In this document: positions 23,420-33,632 of the stretch, in pieces
Numbering within the stretch: the stretch's first letter is position 1
Layout: every line of letters begins with the position of its first letter
DNA from: Desmodesmus armatus
Lineage: Eukaryota > Chlorophyta > Chlorophyceae > Sphaeropleales > Scenedesmaceae
Direction of reading: 5' to 3'
Length of the DNA: 64,000 nt
Assembly: GCA_007449985.2 (NCBI GenBank)
Contig: VIIQ02000124.1
Location: forward strand, 124,501 to 188,500
Translations under genes and position numbers: made by a program
Notes under the pieces: generated by a model
The model's input: the letters and a program-made list of their open reading frames with translations, nothing else
What the model was told of the DNA's origin: nothing
Database searches by the model: none

Positions 23420-24956
23420 GGTGATTGCTGAGGAGGAGGCCCTGTGTGATCAATGCTGTGTAGTGTGTGGTGAAGGGTTGTTGGTCGGTGCAACCGCGTG
23501 GCGCAACTGTAAAAGCTCTGACGTAATCTGCCGGTAACTCGGTTAATTTGTGGACGCGAAGCTTGACGTTGAGCTACAGCCTGTTATTGTTACAGTTACC
23601 GGAATTTGGCCAGGTCAAACTGACAGCAGTGAACCGGCTGCTGTCCATACACCTACCCTTACAGATTCTGGTGTAAGACCCCAATCTGGTCTGCCAAGTT
23701 ACGAGGCTGCAGCATCCCGCATGCGCGGTGTACACTGTCATGCGCTCCTCCAGCAGGGGGTGCCACAGCAATGGGCAACAGCAAAGAAGCACCACGGTTG
23801 CAGCTTCTTGTGACTCCAACGTCACATAAAAAACCATCTGCATGCCTGTGCCCAGTCCAGGTTTGCCGGTAAATGCTGGATGGCTGCTCAAAAAAGCCTG
23901 CAGGCAGCTGCCAGCCATGCCAGCCTGTGTACCATGTCTGTGCCAAAAGCTCCTGAGAGGACGGAGCAACTCTCAGCCAAGTGCAGGTCAGTAATGAAAA
24001 AGGAAGTTTAGTTAAGAAAGATGCAGGCATTAGCTTGGTGAACACTGTGCAAGGTACACTGTATCACCAACAAGCAGCTACTGCTGGCTGCAGAAGCACT
24101 CTTCTGGCAGTTCTGCAATACCAGGCAGAAACAGCGAAACTGCCTCAATCTGTCATTGGCCGCCACTCTTGTGTTGCTGCCTCTGCCAGGGTCGCACTGG
24201 CTGCAGGTGTGCTGGCCCTCTGGCAAGGTGTGCTGGCAAGCAGCACTGCCATTATGTCGATCACATCCTGTGTTAGTGGCAGCTGCAGCACACCCACTGC
24301 CTGGTGCATTCAACAGAAGCATGCGGCAGCGGCAGCGCGGAAGCTGCGCAGCGGCAGCGGCAGCGCCTGAGTCCACAACCAACACCACGGCTGCAATGAT
24401 TGTGAGGATGACCAAGCAGGCTGAAAAGTTGCGAAGCGGCCCTCTCAGCCCCCACGGCCGTGCTGCTGCTGCCGCACTTGAGGTAGCTTGCGGCAGCAGA
24501 AAAGCAAGCAATGGCAATGATTTCATTGTGAAGTCCCTTTGTCAGCCTGGGTTGCTGCTGCAAGCTGCAAGCTGCATTCTGCTGCCGCTGCAGCAGCAGC
24601 AGCAGCCGCAGCAGCAGCCGCAGCAGCAGACAATGTAACTTACACTGAGTGAGGGACAGCACAGCTTTTGCCGCAGTGTCGCGTCAGCACAGGGACGACA
24701 CAAGAGGGTCGGCAGGCCGTAATTGTTTGAAGGGCCGGGTACGTCATCACAATGCTTCTTCGGGGAACCTTGGCCAGCTGTACTGGGTGTGTGCGCGCTA
24801 AGTGCGAGCATAAATACTATGATGACGGAGAATACGGCAATTCAGAAGCAACCATAGGTGCGCTTCGTCTGTGCTGTCAACATGACACGCGTCCCGAGCC
24901 CGCGCGCGAATGATCGTTGGACCACCCCGACGAGGTTGAATGTGTCTCGTGCATGC
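23420..24956. other. Region without a supportable gene
   Basis: About 1.5 kb upstream of the DUF2061 gene. Several open frames exist, including a minus-strand frame at 24526-24008 with one hydrophobic stretch, but none shows a recognised domain or a coherent exon chain. (CAG)/(CTG)-rich repeats lie near 24590-24632. It probably contains the DUF2061 promoter next to 23419. Confidence 0.4.
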
Positions 24957-24966
24957 TATATAAATA
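24957..24966 (+). promoter_or_regulatory. TATA-box-like element
   Basis: TATATAAATA, a strong TATA-type match in GC-rich surroundings, lies about 110 bases upstream of the ATG at 25074 that opens the small ORF interrupted by the retroelement. Plus-strand orientation is inferred from that ORF. Confidence 0.35.
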
Positions 24967-25321
24967 TGCTAATGGTGATCAAGAAGCCTTCATCTTGTCT
25001 CTGCGCAGCGCATGCAAGTATTCCCAATATCGCTCAGCAACAAAACATCCACTTTATCAACATACAGGGCACTATGTTAGCACAAGTGCACAAGGATACA
25101 GACCTGGCCAGCAGTTCAGACACATTGACGGGTGTGGGACCCGCATCAACAGCAGTTCACAAGGGAGATGCAGCGTCACAGGCCAGCAACTTGCACACAA
25201 CAATAGGGATTGCAGGAGATGCCCTGCACGGCCATCATGCAGCAGCCAGCCCCGACATGGCTGTTGTGCGCGACCAGCAGCACCACGGCAGGCATTGCTG
25301 TGCTGGCACCCGGAGGACTAA

Positions 25322-26008
25322 TGTAGCGCGAGGATTGTTACCGAGTTGTTTTGGACGGCGCACACCACTTTTGGGCGGCACATCCTTTCCAAGTGCATGA
25401 CACTGTCAGCACATTGACCTGAACCTGGCCCTTCACAGTGTGTTGTACACACATGCGGGCTCAAACCTGACACACCTGCTGCAATTGCCACGGCTTGCTG
25501 CCACAACTGCTACCACAGGACTTCTCCAACTGCTTCAACTGCTCCAACTGCTCCAACCACTGCAACCCTCACAACCTTACTGTGGGGCTCAGGCTGATCC
25601 GACTCTGCTAGGAATGACACAGCATTGCATGCATTTCTACACCAAGCTGTGTCAGGCCTAGGCCTTTCCCCCCCAACCAAACAAGCCTGAGACCCACCAA
25701 AAGAGAAACCACACCAACCGCAAAGCTGCACCAGCCAAGCCACACCGGCAACTGCACAAGACAGCTGGCCAAATGACCACACACAAACACACCAATCTGC
25801 AACAGCACAACGGGCGCAGGCAGGGACAGAGGGACAGGGCTGCAAACTGTGGCGGTAACACACGCAAAACAAGAGAAAGACAACAACCACCCGATCAAGG
25901 TGCACTGCACAGGCTGGCAGGTATAGGCACCCAGGGCCAGGTGACAGTAGGGTACAGCCAGAACCCTGCTGACACCATACCTACACTGTGCAGTGACCCT
26001 GCACTACA
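25322..26008 (-). repeat. 3' LTR (687 bases) of the first gypsy element
   Basis: Begins TGTAGCGCGAGG and ends TGACCCTGCACTACA on the plus strand. Its right-hand 15 bases recur at the other end of the element (32172-32186), and its left-hand 22 bases recur just inside the element at 26012-26033. It is bounded on the outside by the CTAA duplication. No open frame is conserved. No clear polypurine tract was found next to it, which weakens a simple LTR reading. Confidence 0.65.
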
Positions 26009-26072
26009 TTATGTAGCGCGAGGATTGTTACCGCCACAGCAGCAAAAAAAAAAACCTGCCATGTCCACAAGC

Positions 26073-29000
26073 CTACGACTGCGCCATAGCAGCCCGCACA
26101 GAAGCACGATCCAGATACCGAGCCAAGTTGCCGATGTTGCGGGTGAAATGCACAGCCTGCTTGAAGTCAGTGCTGCCCGTGGTAAGCACCACCACACCGT
26201 TGCCGCGAACCTCAACAACCCTGAAGGGACCCTTGACAGCTTCACCCAAAGTAGAAACAGGCCCAGACACAACCTCCAAAGCTAAATCACCAGGTTTCAA
26301 CTGGGCCAGCTCACGACTACTGCCACCACGCAACGGCCAAGCAGCTGCGTTTTTGGCGAACTGCTGCCGAATCGCCTGAAACACCGTAGCATCGAAACCC
26401 TCGAACAACCGCCGCATATGATAAACATGTGAATGGGGATCAGGGCACTCAAACTCGTCAGGCACAACCGACACGTCAGCCACAGTAGCGGCAGCGATAA
26501 ACTCGCGCGCCAAGGGCATGACTGGAACAGGCCGACGACCAAAAACCATCTCATGCGGTGACATGCCCAAAACAGTATGCAAACGAGCCCAGTACTGCTG
26601 CCGCATGACAGGCATACTCTGCAACCAGTGCAGGGGGTGCTCGTTGACATGCTTCACAAGCATGGCCTTGAAGGACTGAACCAGCCGCTCAACAACACCA
26701 TTAGCTGCGGGGTGGCAGGCTGTGGTGTGCACATGCTTGATACCAAGCCGCGCCAGCAAGTGCTTAAACTCATCGGAAAACTCCGACCCATTGTCGGTGG
26801 TGACATGAGAGGGCACAAAATAACGACAAATCCACGAATAATAGAAAGCTTTCGCCACAGACGGGGCCTGCTTGTCATACACGACAGCAAACTCAGCGGC
26901 CTTGGTGAAGTAGTCGATCATTAGGACAACATACGCCTTGATCGGCTTCTCAGGCATAAACAGCCTGCCATGCAGGTCAGCCACAGGCGTGTCAAACGGA
27001 CCACACAAGTCCACATGAACATGCTCAAAGGGGCCCCTGATAATGGGCTCAGTGAGGGGCGGCGGCGCAGCAATGACCAGCTTGCGCCGCTGGCACGCAT
27101 CACACTGTGCAACAAACAACGAAACATCACGATCCAAACCACGCCAGTGGAAATGCTGCTTCATGCTAGCGCTCAACTGACGGGTACCAGCATGGCCAAG
27201 GGCATCATGCATACAGCGAATGATGTCCCAGCGGTAAGACAAAGGTGGGCAAGTGAGCCACTGCGGGACACCAGACGTGCCATGCCGCATGACCATCAAC
27301 CAACCATCCAATCGAAGGTGAGGGCGCAAAGAAGCCGCCCTGTGGCGCACAATACGCGCTGTGCGGGAAGGCAAACCCTCCAAGAAAACCTCATCATAAC
27401 CACTGCGCACAAAGGAAAGCAAAACCTCATTGCAGTAGGGGTCACAGCTTGTGTACTGCAAGATGGGCGCAGCATCAAACAACTCCTCCAGATTGCCAAA
27501 CAGCGGGTCACAACCGGGGCAGTACCACTCACCGGTGGGGACTGTGGACTGGGGAGGCATAACACAACGCAGGTGCAGGCAGCGATTGCAACCTGAACAA
27601 ATGGCCATGTTATCAAAACCCCCTGGGTCTTGGCATACATCACAAACCACAGAATCAAAGTCTGCCTGCTTAGCGGCCTCGGCAGGCCAAGCAGAACTGC
27701 AGGGCACCACACCACCAGCCACACCACACACCACAGACTCACGCGTGCCATCCTCCCGCTCAAGGGTGGCTTCAGAGGCACGGGACAAATAATCAGCCAC
27801 CACATTAGTAGAACCCTGGATATACTCAACATCGAAATCATACTCCTGCAACTGCATAGCCCACCGCTCCAGCTTGGAGTTGGTGAATCTAGCAGTATTG
27901 AGCCACTCAAGGGCCTTGTGGTCAGTGCGCAACTGCCAGTGGCGGCCATGCAGATAATAATGAAACTTATCCACACCCCACTTGACAGCAAGACACTCCC
28001 CTTCAGTGGCGGCATAGTTCCGCTCAGCTGGGGTAAGCGCACGAGAAGCAAAAGCAATGGGGTGCTCTTCACCCGTACCCGGATGCTCCTGTGACAATAC
28101 AGCACCAATAGCCACACGGCTCCAATCAGTGGTGAGGATGAATGGCTGCTCCCAGTTGGGCAAGGCCAGCACGGGGGCCGAGCACAAAGCTTCCTTCAGA
28201 GCCTCAAAAGACACAATAGCCTCATCCGTCCACACATACGCAACATTGCGGCGCAACATAAGCTGCAAAGGAGCCGCCAAGAGAGCATAGCGGGGGATGT
28301 ACTTCCGGTACTGCTCCATCATGCCCAAAAACCGACGCATAGCTTTGGCATTAGTAGGGGGCTGCAGCTCAAGAATGGCTGCCACCTTGTCCATCACAGG
28401 ACTGATGCCCTCAGCGGACACCAAATGCCCCAAACAAACCACTTCCTCAACACAAAAGCTGCACTTCAGGGGGTTCATGGTGAGCTTGTACTCCCTGGTG
28501 CGCTCAAAAACACGCTCAAGAGCCGCAATCTGACTGTCAAAGTCAGGCGTAAAGGTAAAAGTATCGTCAATATACGTTTTAGCATGCTCCACTCCCGCCA
28601 GCATGGTGTCCATGAGACGCTGAAACGTGGAGGGAGCCGACTGCATGCCCATAACCATACGCACAAACTCAAAGTTGCCATGAGGGGTGGTGAGACCACA
28701 CTTGTGGCAGTCGTCAGGATGGATCTCCACCTGCCAAAACCCACTCACAAAATCCATCTTCGACCACAGGGCACAACCGCCCATAGCCGCATGCATCTCC
28801 TCAACAGTAGGGAGGGGGTAGGGGTCTGCCTCTGTACACTTGTTGAGCAAGCGCATGTCAACACACAACCGCCAGCTCCCATTCGGCTTGGGCACAATCA
28901 CAACAGGGGACATCCACGGACTACTGCTGGGGCGAATGACCCCCAACTGGAGCAGCCGATCCAATTCACCCTTGAGCCACACAGCCTGTGCATAACTCAG

Positions 29001-29279
29001 CTTGTAAGGGCGCTGAGTAATAGGGCGAGCATCACCCGTTGGGATGCGATGATAGAACTCTTTATCCCGAGCCACACACCCAAAAGAGGCCCCATCCACA
29101 GAAAAGATATCCACATAAGCAAACAACAAGACTTGCAGCCGGTGAAACTGCTCATCAGTGAGGTGAGCATAACGCTCCCGCTGCAACTGCAAAGCGGCCA
29201 TGACTGCCTCAACATCTGCCTCAGAGGGCAGGCCACGCTCGGGGGCGGGCTCCACAAAAGACTCATGAACAACAGACAT
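26073..29279 (-). CDS. Gypsy pol: reverse transcriptase, RNase H, PHD finger, integrase
   Basis: Uninterrupted frame of about 1068 codons from ATG 29279 (about 1070 from a TTG at 29285; residue numbers count from that TTG). Reverse transcriptase spans about 119-290 with catalytic YIDD at 238-241. RNase H is about 380-500, with DWS at the first Asp position, E in TEGE, and RTDHKAL. A C4HC3 PHD-type zinc finger at about 548-592 (CDVC...CSGC...HLRC...WYCPGC) sits between RNase H and integrase. The integrase zinc-binding HHCC is at about 693-731, and its catalytic triad D759, D831, E866 has normal spacing. The C-terminal part resembles the integrase tail; no chromodomain was recognised. The frame is intact, so the insertion is young or the protein was under recent selection. 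It starts about 20 bases after the gag frame stop. Confidence 0.93.
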   Translation of the reverse strand: MSVVHESFVEPAPERGLPSEADVEAVMAALQLQRERYAHLTDEQFHRLQVLLFAYVDIFSVDGASFGCVARDKEFYHRIPTGDARPITQRPYKLSYAQAVWLKGELDRLLQLGVIRPSSSPWMSPVVIVPKPNGSWRLCVDMRLLNKCTEADPYPLPTVEEMHAAMGGCALWSKMDFVSGFWQVEIHPDDCHKCGLTTPHGNFEFVRMVMGMQSAPSTFQRLMDTMLAGVEHAKTYIDDTFTFTPDFDSQIAALERVFERTREYKLTMNPLKCSFCVEEVVCLGHLVSAEGISPVMDKVAAILELQPPTNAKAMRRFLGMMEQYRKYIPRYALLAAPLQLMLRRNVAYVWTDEAIVSFEALKEALCSAPVLALPNWEQPFILTTDWSRVAIGAVLSQEHPGTGEEHPIAFASRALTPAERNYAATEGECLAVKWGVDKFHYYLHGRHWQLRTDHKALEWLNTARFTNSKLERWAMQLQEYDFDVEYIQGSTNVVADYLSRASEATLEREDGTRESVVCGVAGGVVPCSSAWPAEAAKQADFDSVVCDVCQDPGGFDNMAICSGCNRCLHLRCVMPPQSTVPTGEWYCPGCDPLFGNLEELFDAAPILQYTSCDPYCNEVLLSFVRSGYDEVFLEGLPSRTARIVRHRAASLRPHLRLDGWLMVMRHGTSGVPQWLTCPPLSYRWDIIRCMHDALGHAGTRQLSASMKQHFHWRGLDRDVSLFVAQCDACQRRKLVIAAPPPLTEPIIRGPFEHVHVDLCGPFDTPVADLHGRLFMPEKPIKAYVVLMIDYFTKAAEFAVVYDKQAPSVAKAFYYSWICRYFVPSHVTTDNGSEFSDEFKHLLARLGIKHVHTTACHPAANGVVERLVQSFKAMLVKHVNEHPLHWLQSMPVMRQQYWARLHTVLGMSPHEMVFGRRPVPVMPLAREFIAAATVADVSVVPDEFECPDPHSHVYHMRRLFEGFDATVFQAIRQQFAKNAAAWPLRGGSSRELAQLKPGDLALEVVSGPVSTLGEAVKGPFRVVEVRGNGVVVLTTGSTDFKQAVHFTRNIGNLARYLDRASVRAAMAQS

Positions 29280-29331
29280 TGACAACGGACGAGAACAACA
29301 CTAAGACACTCTGAAGCGGCACCCTACTGCT

Positions 29332-32171
29332 CTAGGCAGAGAGGGAGCTGGGCGCCACCTGCACAGCGTTGTAACGCTGCTTGCTGATGGTGAAGTGGCC
29401 CGGTACCTTGTTGTGGTAGAAGGCCTGCCCGGCGGGCCAGGACTGCTGCAGGCTGCGGCGGCAGAAGGAGCGCGGGGTAGGGATGTATAGCTGGGGGCCC
29501 GTGCCGGGCAGCCCGTAAGCCTTGGTGGACACACGCGCCGCGTATGCGTCCATAAACTCAAGCCCAAGCGCCACGTCAAACATGGAGTGCGGCATGACCA
29601 GGAAGTTGACCCTGTAGATGCCGTCACCCAGCTCAAGAGGCACGTTGCGCAGCAGGTGTGTCGCCTGGCTGTGTGTGTCGCCCAGCATGACACCCAGGGA
29701 GGGGGCGGGGGCTCGAAGGCCAGCAGCTCCACAGGGCTGCCGGGGTAAAAGAACACATGGCTGTTCTTGCGCAGCCACGGTTTGTTCATGATTGAGTAAG
29801 TACACCCAATGTCGAGAACCGTCCCAAAGTGGCGCCCCTGAACCCCACCTGTCACCGTGATGGGTGTGGTAAACGGGACAGTGACCACCTCCGACTGCAC
29901 TGCATCCTTGTAAGGCGTGGCAGGAGGTGGCGGTCCTGACGCGCGGGGGCTGCTGCTGCTGCTGCTGATGCGAGAGGGACCAGCAGCGGGCGCAGAGCCG
30001 CTGCTACTGCCATCGCTGCGTACTGCCGCTGCCAGGCTGCTGTAAGGCAGGGCGCCTGAAGCCAAACCTGCAGGGCTGCCGGGGTGCTGCACGGGGGATG
30101 CCGGAGCCTCGTCGATACTGCTGGTCTGCAGTATAGAGGCCGCCAGGGCGCCCAGAACACCAGCGGCTACTGGGACGTATGAGCCAGTGGGGAGGCCCAA
30201 CACCTCGCCCAGCTGGGTGAGCACCGCCCGCAGTTGCTCCAAACCAGGAGCGCTGACCGTAGCAATGAGGGTCTGCATGGACATTGGGGTCTGGAGGTTG
30301 CGCAGCTGGTGCTGCAGACGCACTAACGTAGGGTCCGGGGCGGGCGCTGCTGCTGCATCTTGTGGTGACTCCGACACCACACGCTCAGCGCCCCGTGGCT
30401 TACGGCTGCGCACTGGCGGCACTGACGTGGCAGCTGCTGCTGTCGCTGCCAGTGGGGCCTGTGTTGCTGCTGAAATTGCCTGCACAAGGCTGAAGAAGGC
30501 CTCTGACGTGAGCCGCTCGCCGGGACTGTAAGAAGGGGCAGCGGCGCAAGGGCCGCTGCTACTGCTGCTGCTGTTGTGGGTAGACTGCCCAGCAGACAAA
30601 CGGGCACTGCCACCGCTGCTGCTGTAGGCGGGGCAGTCCTCGTCTGCTGGTGTGATTTCAGACAGCCCCGACCTGCTGATGGCACTGCCTGTGCTGCCGA
30701 CGCCAGCTGCGCTGTTGAGAGGTGGGCCTGACATCAACAGGGAGCCCAGTGCTGCGCCAGAGATAGACCTGCTGACAGCGGCTGCTGCACGAGGCACACT
30801 GCGCCCCGCGGACTTGGCTGAAACAGCGGCCAGACCGCTGCTGCTGCGCGCTGCCAGGGGCGAGATGCTGGTGGACCCAGCCGCTGGAGCGAAATCGGGC
30901 CTCACCACTGCCCCTGCCAGGAAGCTGCTGTACCGCACCCCACCTGCTGTTGGTCCCGAGCCCCCATAGTGACCGCCGTAGTCACCTGGAGTGTCGGCAA
31001 AGGGGTTGCTGTTGTAAGGTGGCGCAGAGCTGCTGCTGCCGCCATTGCTGTTGTTGTAGCCCGAACGGCCCCCACGGCCGCCCCGGAAACTACTCCCACC
31101 CTGCTGTCTTGGTGAGGAAGAGCCGTAGCTGCGCTCCTCCTCATATGAGGTGCCATTGGCGGCAGGCGCAAAGCGCACGTGCCTGGACCCCTGCTGCTGC
31201 TGCTGACGCCCACCGGACGCTTGGTACTGCTGGCCGGACTGGCGCTGGCCGGACTGCTGACTGGACTGCTGACCGGACTGCTGCTGCTGGCCCGACTGCT
31301 GCTGCTGCTGGCCAGACTGCTGCCGACCAGACCGCTGCTGCCGAGGCTGGGCTGAGTCGTACTGCCGGCAGATGGCAAGGAAGTCGTTCCAACCAAAGGC
31401 CTTGCCGGGCGCGACAGTCCTCAGGGCCTGCTGGATGAACAGGGCTGCCTGGGTGGCATACTTGAGCGCAAACAGCTGGTAGCGCTCAACCCCCTCAGGT
31501 AGCGGCACCCGGGCCCCCTGGTATGCCTTGTAGATTGTACCTGCGATTACCTCGGCCTGCTCTGTGCTCTGAGGTGGCAGGTCGTCGAGACGCCGCTGCA
31601 GGTCCTGCTCATCAGATGGCAGAAGCACTGACAGGGCTGCAAAGAGGCTGTCGACGCTGGTGGTTGCTTCTGCCGACAGGTTTGCCAGCTCCGAGTTCAG
31701 AGAGGAGTCGATGCGGGCACGCAGCAGGATGGCAAATTCCCGCGTTGTAAACCGTGCTGTGGGCATCATCTCCCGCACTGCTATCATCGCCTGATCCACC
31801 ATACCCCGCCATTGGGGCACGGTCATGCTTTTGGTCAGCTTGGGCAGCAGCTCCCGCGCCTCCTTCAGCATGCCCGGATGCCTGCTGCCGCTGCTGCTGC
31901 TGCGGTCGTCGCTGTCTGCTGGTGCACTGGGAGCGGGATGCTGTGGCTGCAGCTGGGACGACTGCTGGGCCGCACTGCTGTGAGCCGGAACACCCTGCTG
32001 CTGCTGCTGCTGCTGGACCTCCCCTGAAGGTGTGTTGGGGGAGGCAGCAGCAAATGGATTGCTGGGGGAGAAGGCACGTGCAGCACCCGCCGAGGCGACT
32101 GGGCTAGCTGCGTCACTCCCCCCCTCACTGCCAGCCAGAAATTGCCGGAGAACGGGCACCAGCTCCCGCCC
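29332..32171 (-). pseudogene. Gag-protease of the first gypsy element, 5' truncated and frameshifted
   Basis: Open from the LTR stub at about 32171 with no ATG at its head; the first codons retained read RELVPVLRQFLAG. A helical capsid-like part comes first, followed by a very Gln/Ser/Gly-rich stretch with repeats of SGQQQ type around 31190-31350, then long Ser/Ala-rich sequence. The protease begins near 29850 with VLDIGCTYSIM, where the usual D-S/T-G is D-I-G. One base appears missing in the CCCCCGCCCCCTCCC run (minus strand, about 29698-29712). The conserved protease continuation (LGDTHSQATHLLRN, then MFDVALGLEFMD) is in the other frame and ends at 29332, while the unshifted frame runs as nonsense to 29301. 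Confidence 0.8.
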
Positions 32172-32186
32172 TGACCCTGCACTACA
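32172..32186 (-). repeat. 15-base remnant of the 5' LTR
   Basis: TGACCCTGCACTACA is identical to the outer end of the complete LTR at 25994-26008 and is followed directly by the CTAA duplication. Gag sequence follows immediately on the inner side, so the rest of the LTR, the primer-binding site and the leader are deleted. Confidence 0.75.
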
Positions 32187-32305
32187 CTAAGCTCATGCTG
32201 GCAGGGTTGGCAGCAGTCATCATCGTGGTTGGTGTTGTGCTGGGCATTGCCATCCACTTTGGAACAAAGAAGGGTGAGAGCGGCCGTATCATCTCAACAT
32301 CCTAG

Positions 32306-33632
32306 GATGCATTCTCCTCAGGAGAGGCTCTCCTCAGTTGAACGTGGCAGGCACAGCATGCTGCCTGCATTGAAATTAATAACACCAATTATTAACATAC
32401 AGTGTGCATGTTTGGCAGGCTGTTGTGTGACGTGCTGGGTGTACTGGCACATCTATTGCATCGACCTCTTTAGAGGAAGATGCTGATTACGCGGTCTGGA
32501 CACCCCCCCTCCCCGGGGGGAGGGGGGGTTGGGCAAATGGGGAGGACAAACCGGCCGTTGGCAGACCGGCGGCGTGTGATACGTCTACATTTATCTTAAA
32601 ATTGACAAAAAAAAACATTCCGCTTTGACAGCAACTGTGCGTTCAGCGCACAGTCGACATTGAAGCCCACACCTGGGAGCATCAATCGGGCAAAGCTATC
32701 GACAAAACTTTTGAATTGTCCTGTTGTCAATGCCAAAGGTGTCCGTTTGGCCTCATCGTGGCTGGTTGCTTGTCGCTGGGAGGCAGTACGACTGAGGTGT
32801 TCTTGGCTCGCTTGCCGTGTTCAGCCAACCCGTAACGCTTCTTATGACGACAGCTGTGTGAATGCATAATCACAATAACCATTGAACACATGCTGCGAGG
32901 GCAATACAGTTCGGAGCAGAAGGCCGTAGTACCAGGATAGTTGGCACAATAAACAACTTTATTTTTGCTTCGACGTTTGGCAGAGGTGAGGGCTCCTTGT
33001 GCGATGCCACCGTCACCAGCGGTAACTCATCACTCGTGACCCATCCTGGGTCGCAGCGGCCCATCAGTTGTCCTACAAACTATTGATGCATGCTTTCCTG
33101 ACTCAATACGCACATGCTGCGAGGGCACTGCGATGCTCTGCACGATAAAGCACGTGAAGATCAAGCCAGACCTGAGGAACAATTCACGGGATCCAGCAGC
33201 TGGATTCTAAGCGTACCATAACAACATTATTTACTGTCAGTAGGTAATTCACACCACGCCCAGCGATCCGACAGCCGGTCTGCAGACCACCAGTGCCTTA
33301 CAGCATAAAGCAGTAGTCACTGCTGCACTGAGCGGCCTGTCTGTGCAAAAATGCTGTGACGCTAGAAAATGGTTCTTAGGCATCTAAGGTCTGTCATGGT
33401 GGGCACTGCGTTTTTTGCACACCCCAATCCCGCAGCTGGCAAGCTCCCACCCCCCCCCCCCCCCCCCCCCCCCACCCCCCCACCCCCCAGCAGAGGTCGA
33501 TGCCGCACTGACGCCAGCTGGGCGTTAGACGTTCTATAGCTGACCTTTATGCACCCCCCCCCCCCCGCACGCTGAGAAGCGCCGCGCCGTCTGGGAATGC
33601 CAACACAGTGATGTTTGTGCTGTGATGTGCAG
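32306..33632. other. Intergenic or intronic region with homopolymer tracts
   Basis: No gene is visible. It holds a GC-only hairpin (32503-32528), a direct repeat CACATGCTGCGAGGGCA near 32889 and 33112, and a C tract at 33450-33487 (23 C, then A, 7 C, A, 6 C) followed by another C run near 33555. The right part is probably an intron of the following gene, because exon 33633-33815 starts in the middle of a codon. Confidence 0.5.
32503..32528. repeat. Perfect C/G hairpin
   Basis: CCCCCCCTCCCC is followed by its exact complement GGGGAGGGGGGG with a two-G spacer, making a 12-base-pair all-GC stem. Such a block can also form quadruplex structures and is a likely assembly problem point. Confidence 0.9.

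Larger units (their letters stand above)
25322..32186 (-). mobile_element. Ty3/gypsy-type LTR retrotransposon with a deleted 5' LTR
   Basis: A minus-strand element flanked by CTAA at 25318-25321 and 32187-32190, read as a 4-base target-site duplication. Order on the minus strand: LTR stub (32186-32172), gag-protease frame, pol frame (RT, RNase H, PHD finger, integrase), a short non-coding tail, then a full 3' LTR (26008-25322). Ends are TGTAG...CTACA, consistent with TG...CA. The 5' LTR, primer-binding site and gag start are missing, so this copy is a damaged insertion. An extra copy of the LTR terminus lies at 26012-26033, separated by TTA from the LTR. Confidence 0.85.
25074..32305 (+). pseudogene. 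Small single-pass membrane protein ORF split by a gypsy element
   Basis: The left half runs from ATG 25074 to 25321 and the right half from 32191 to the TAG at 32303-32305. Treating 25322-32186 plus one CTAA copy as the insertion, the two halves are in the same frame and total 120 codons. The right half begins with basic residues and a clear membrane helix (MLAGLAAVIIVVGVVLGIAI), followed by a short basic tail. The left half has no recognised domain and may itself contain introns, so the true protein could differ. The frame match and the helix abutting the insertion point are the evidence; function is unknown. Confidence 0.3.

Noticed and set aside
23574..24045. Overlapping minus-strand ORFs near 23.6-24.0 kb
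   Set aside because: Two different frames each look partly protein-like over 40 residues, but neither has a domain or splice context; most likely chance open frames.
24008..24526. Minus-strand ORF of 172 codons with a hydrophobic segment (ACLVILTIIAAVVLVV)
   Set aside because: After the helix it becomes Arg/Cys/Ala repeat translation of GCAGC-type microsatellite; no family, no supporting exon structure. Could still be a short real exon but not supportable.
26600..29300. Long plus-strand ORFs opposite the gypsy pol
   Set aside because: They are antisense shadows of a well-supported pol frame.
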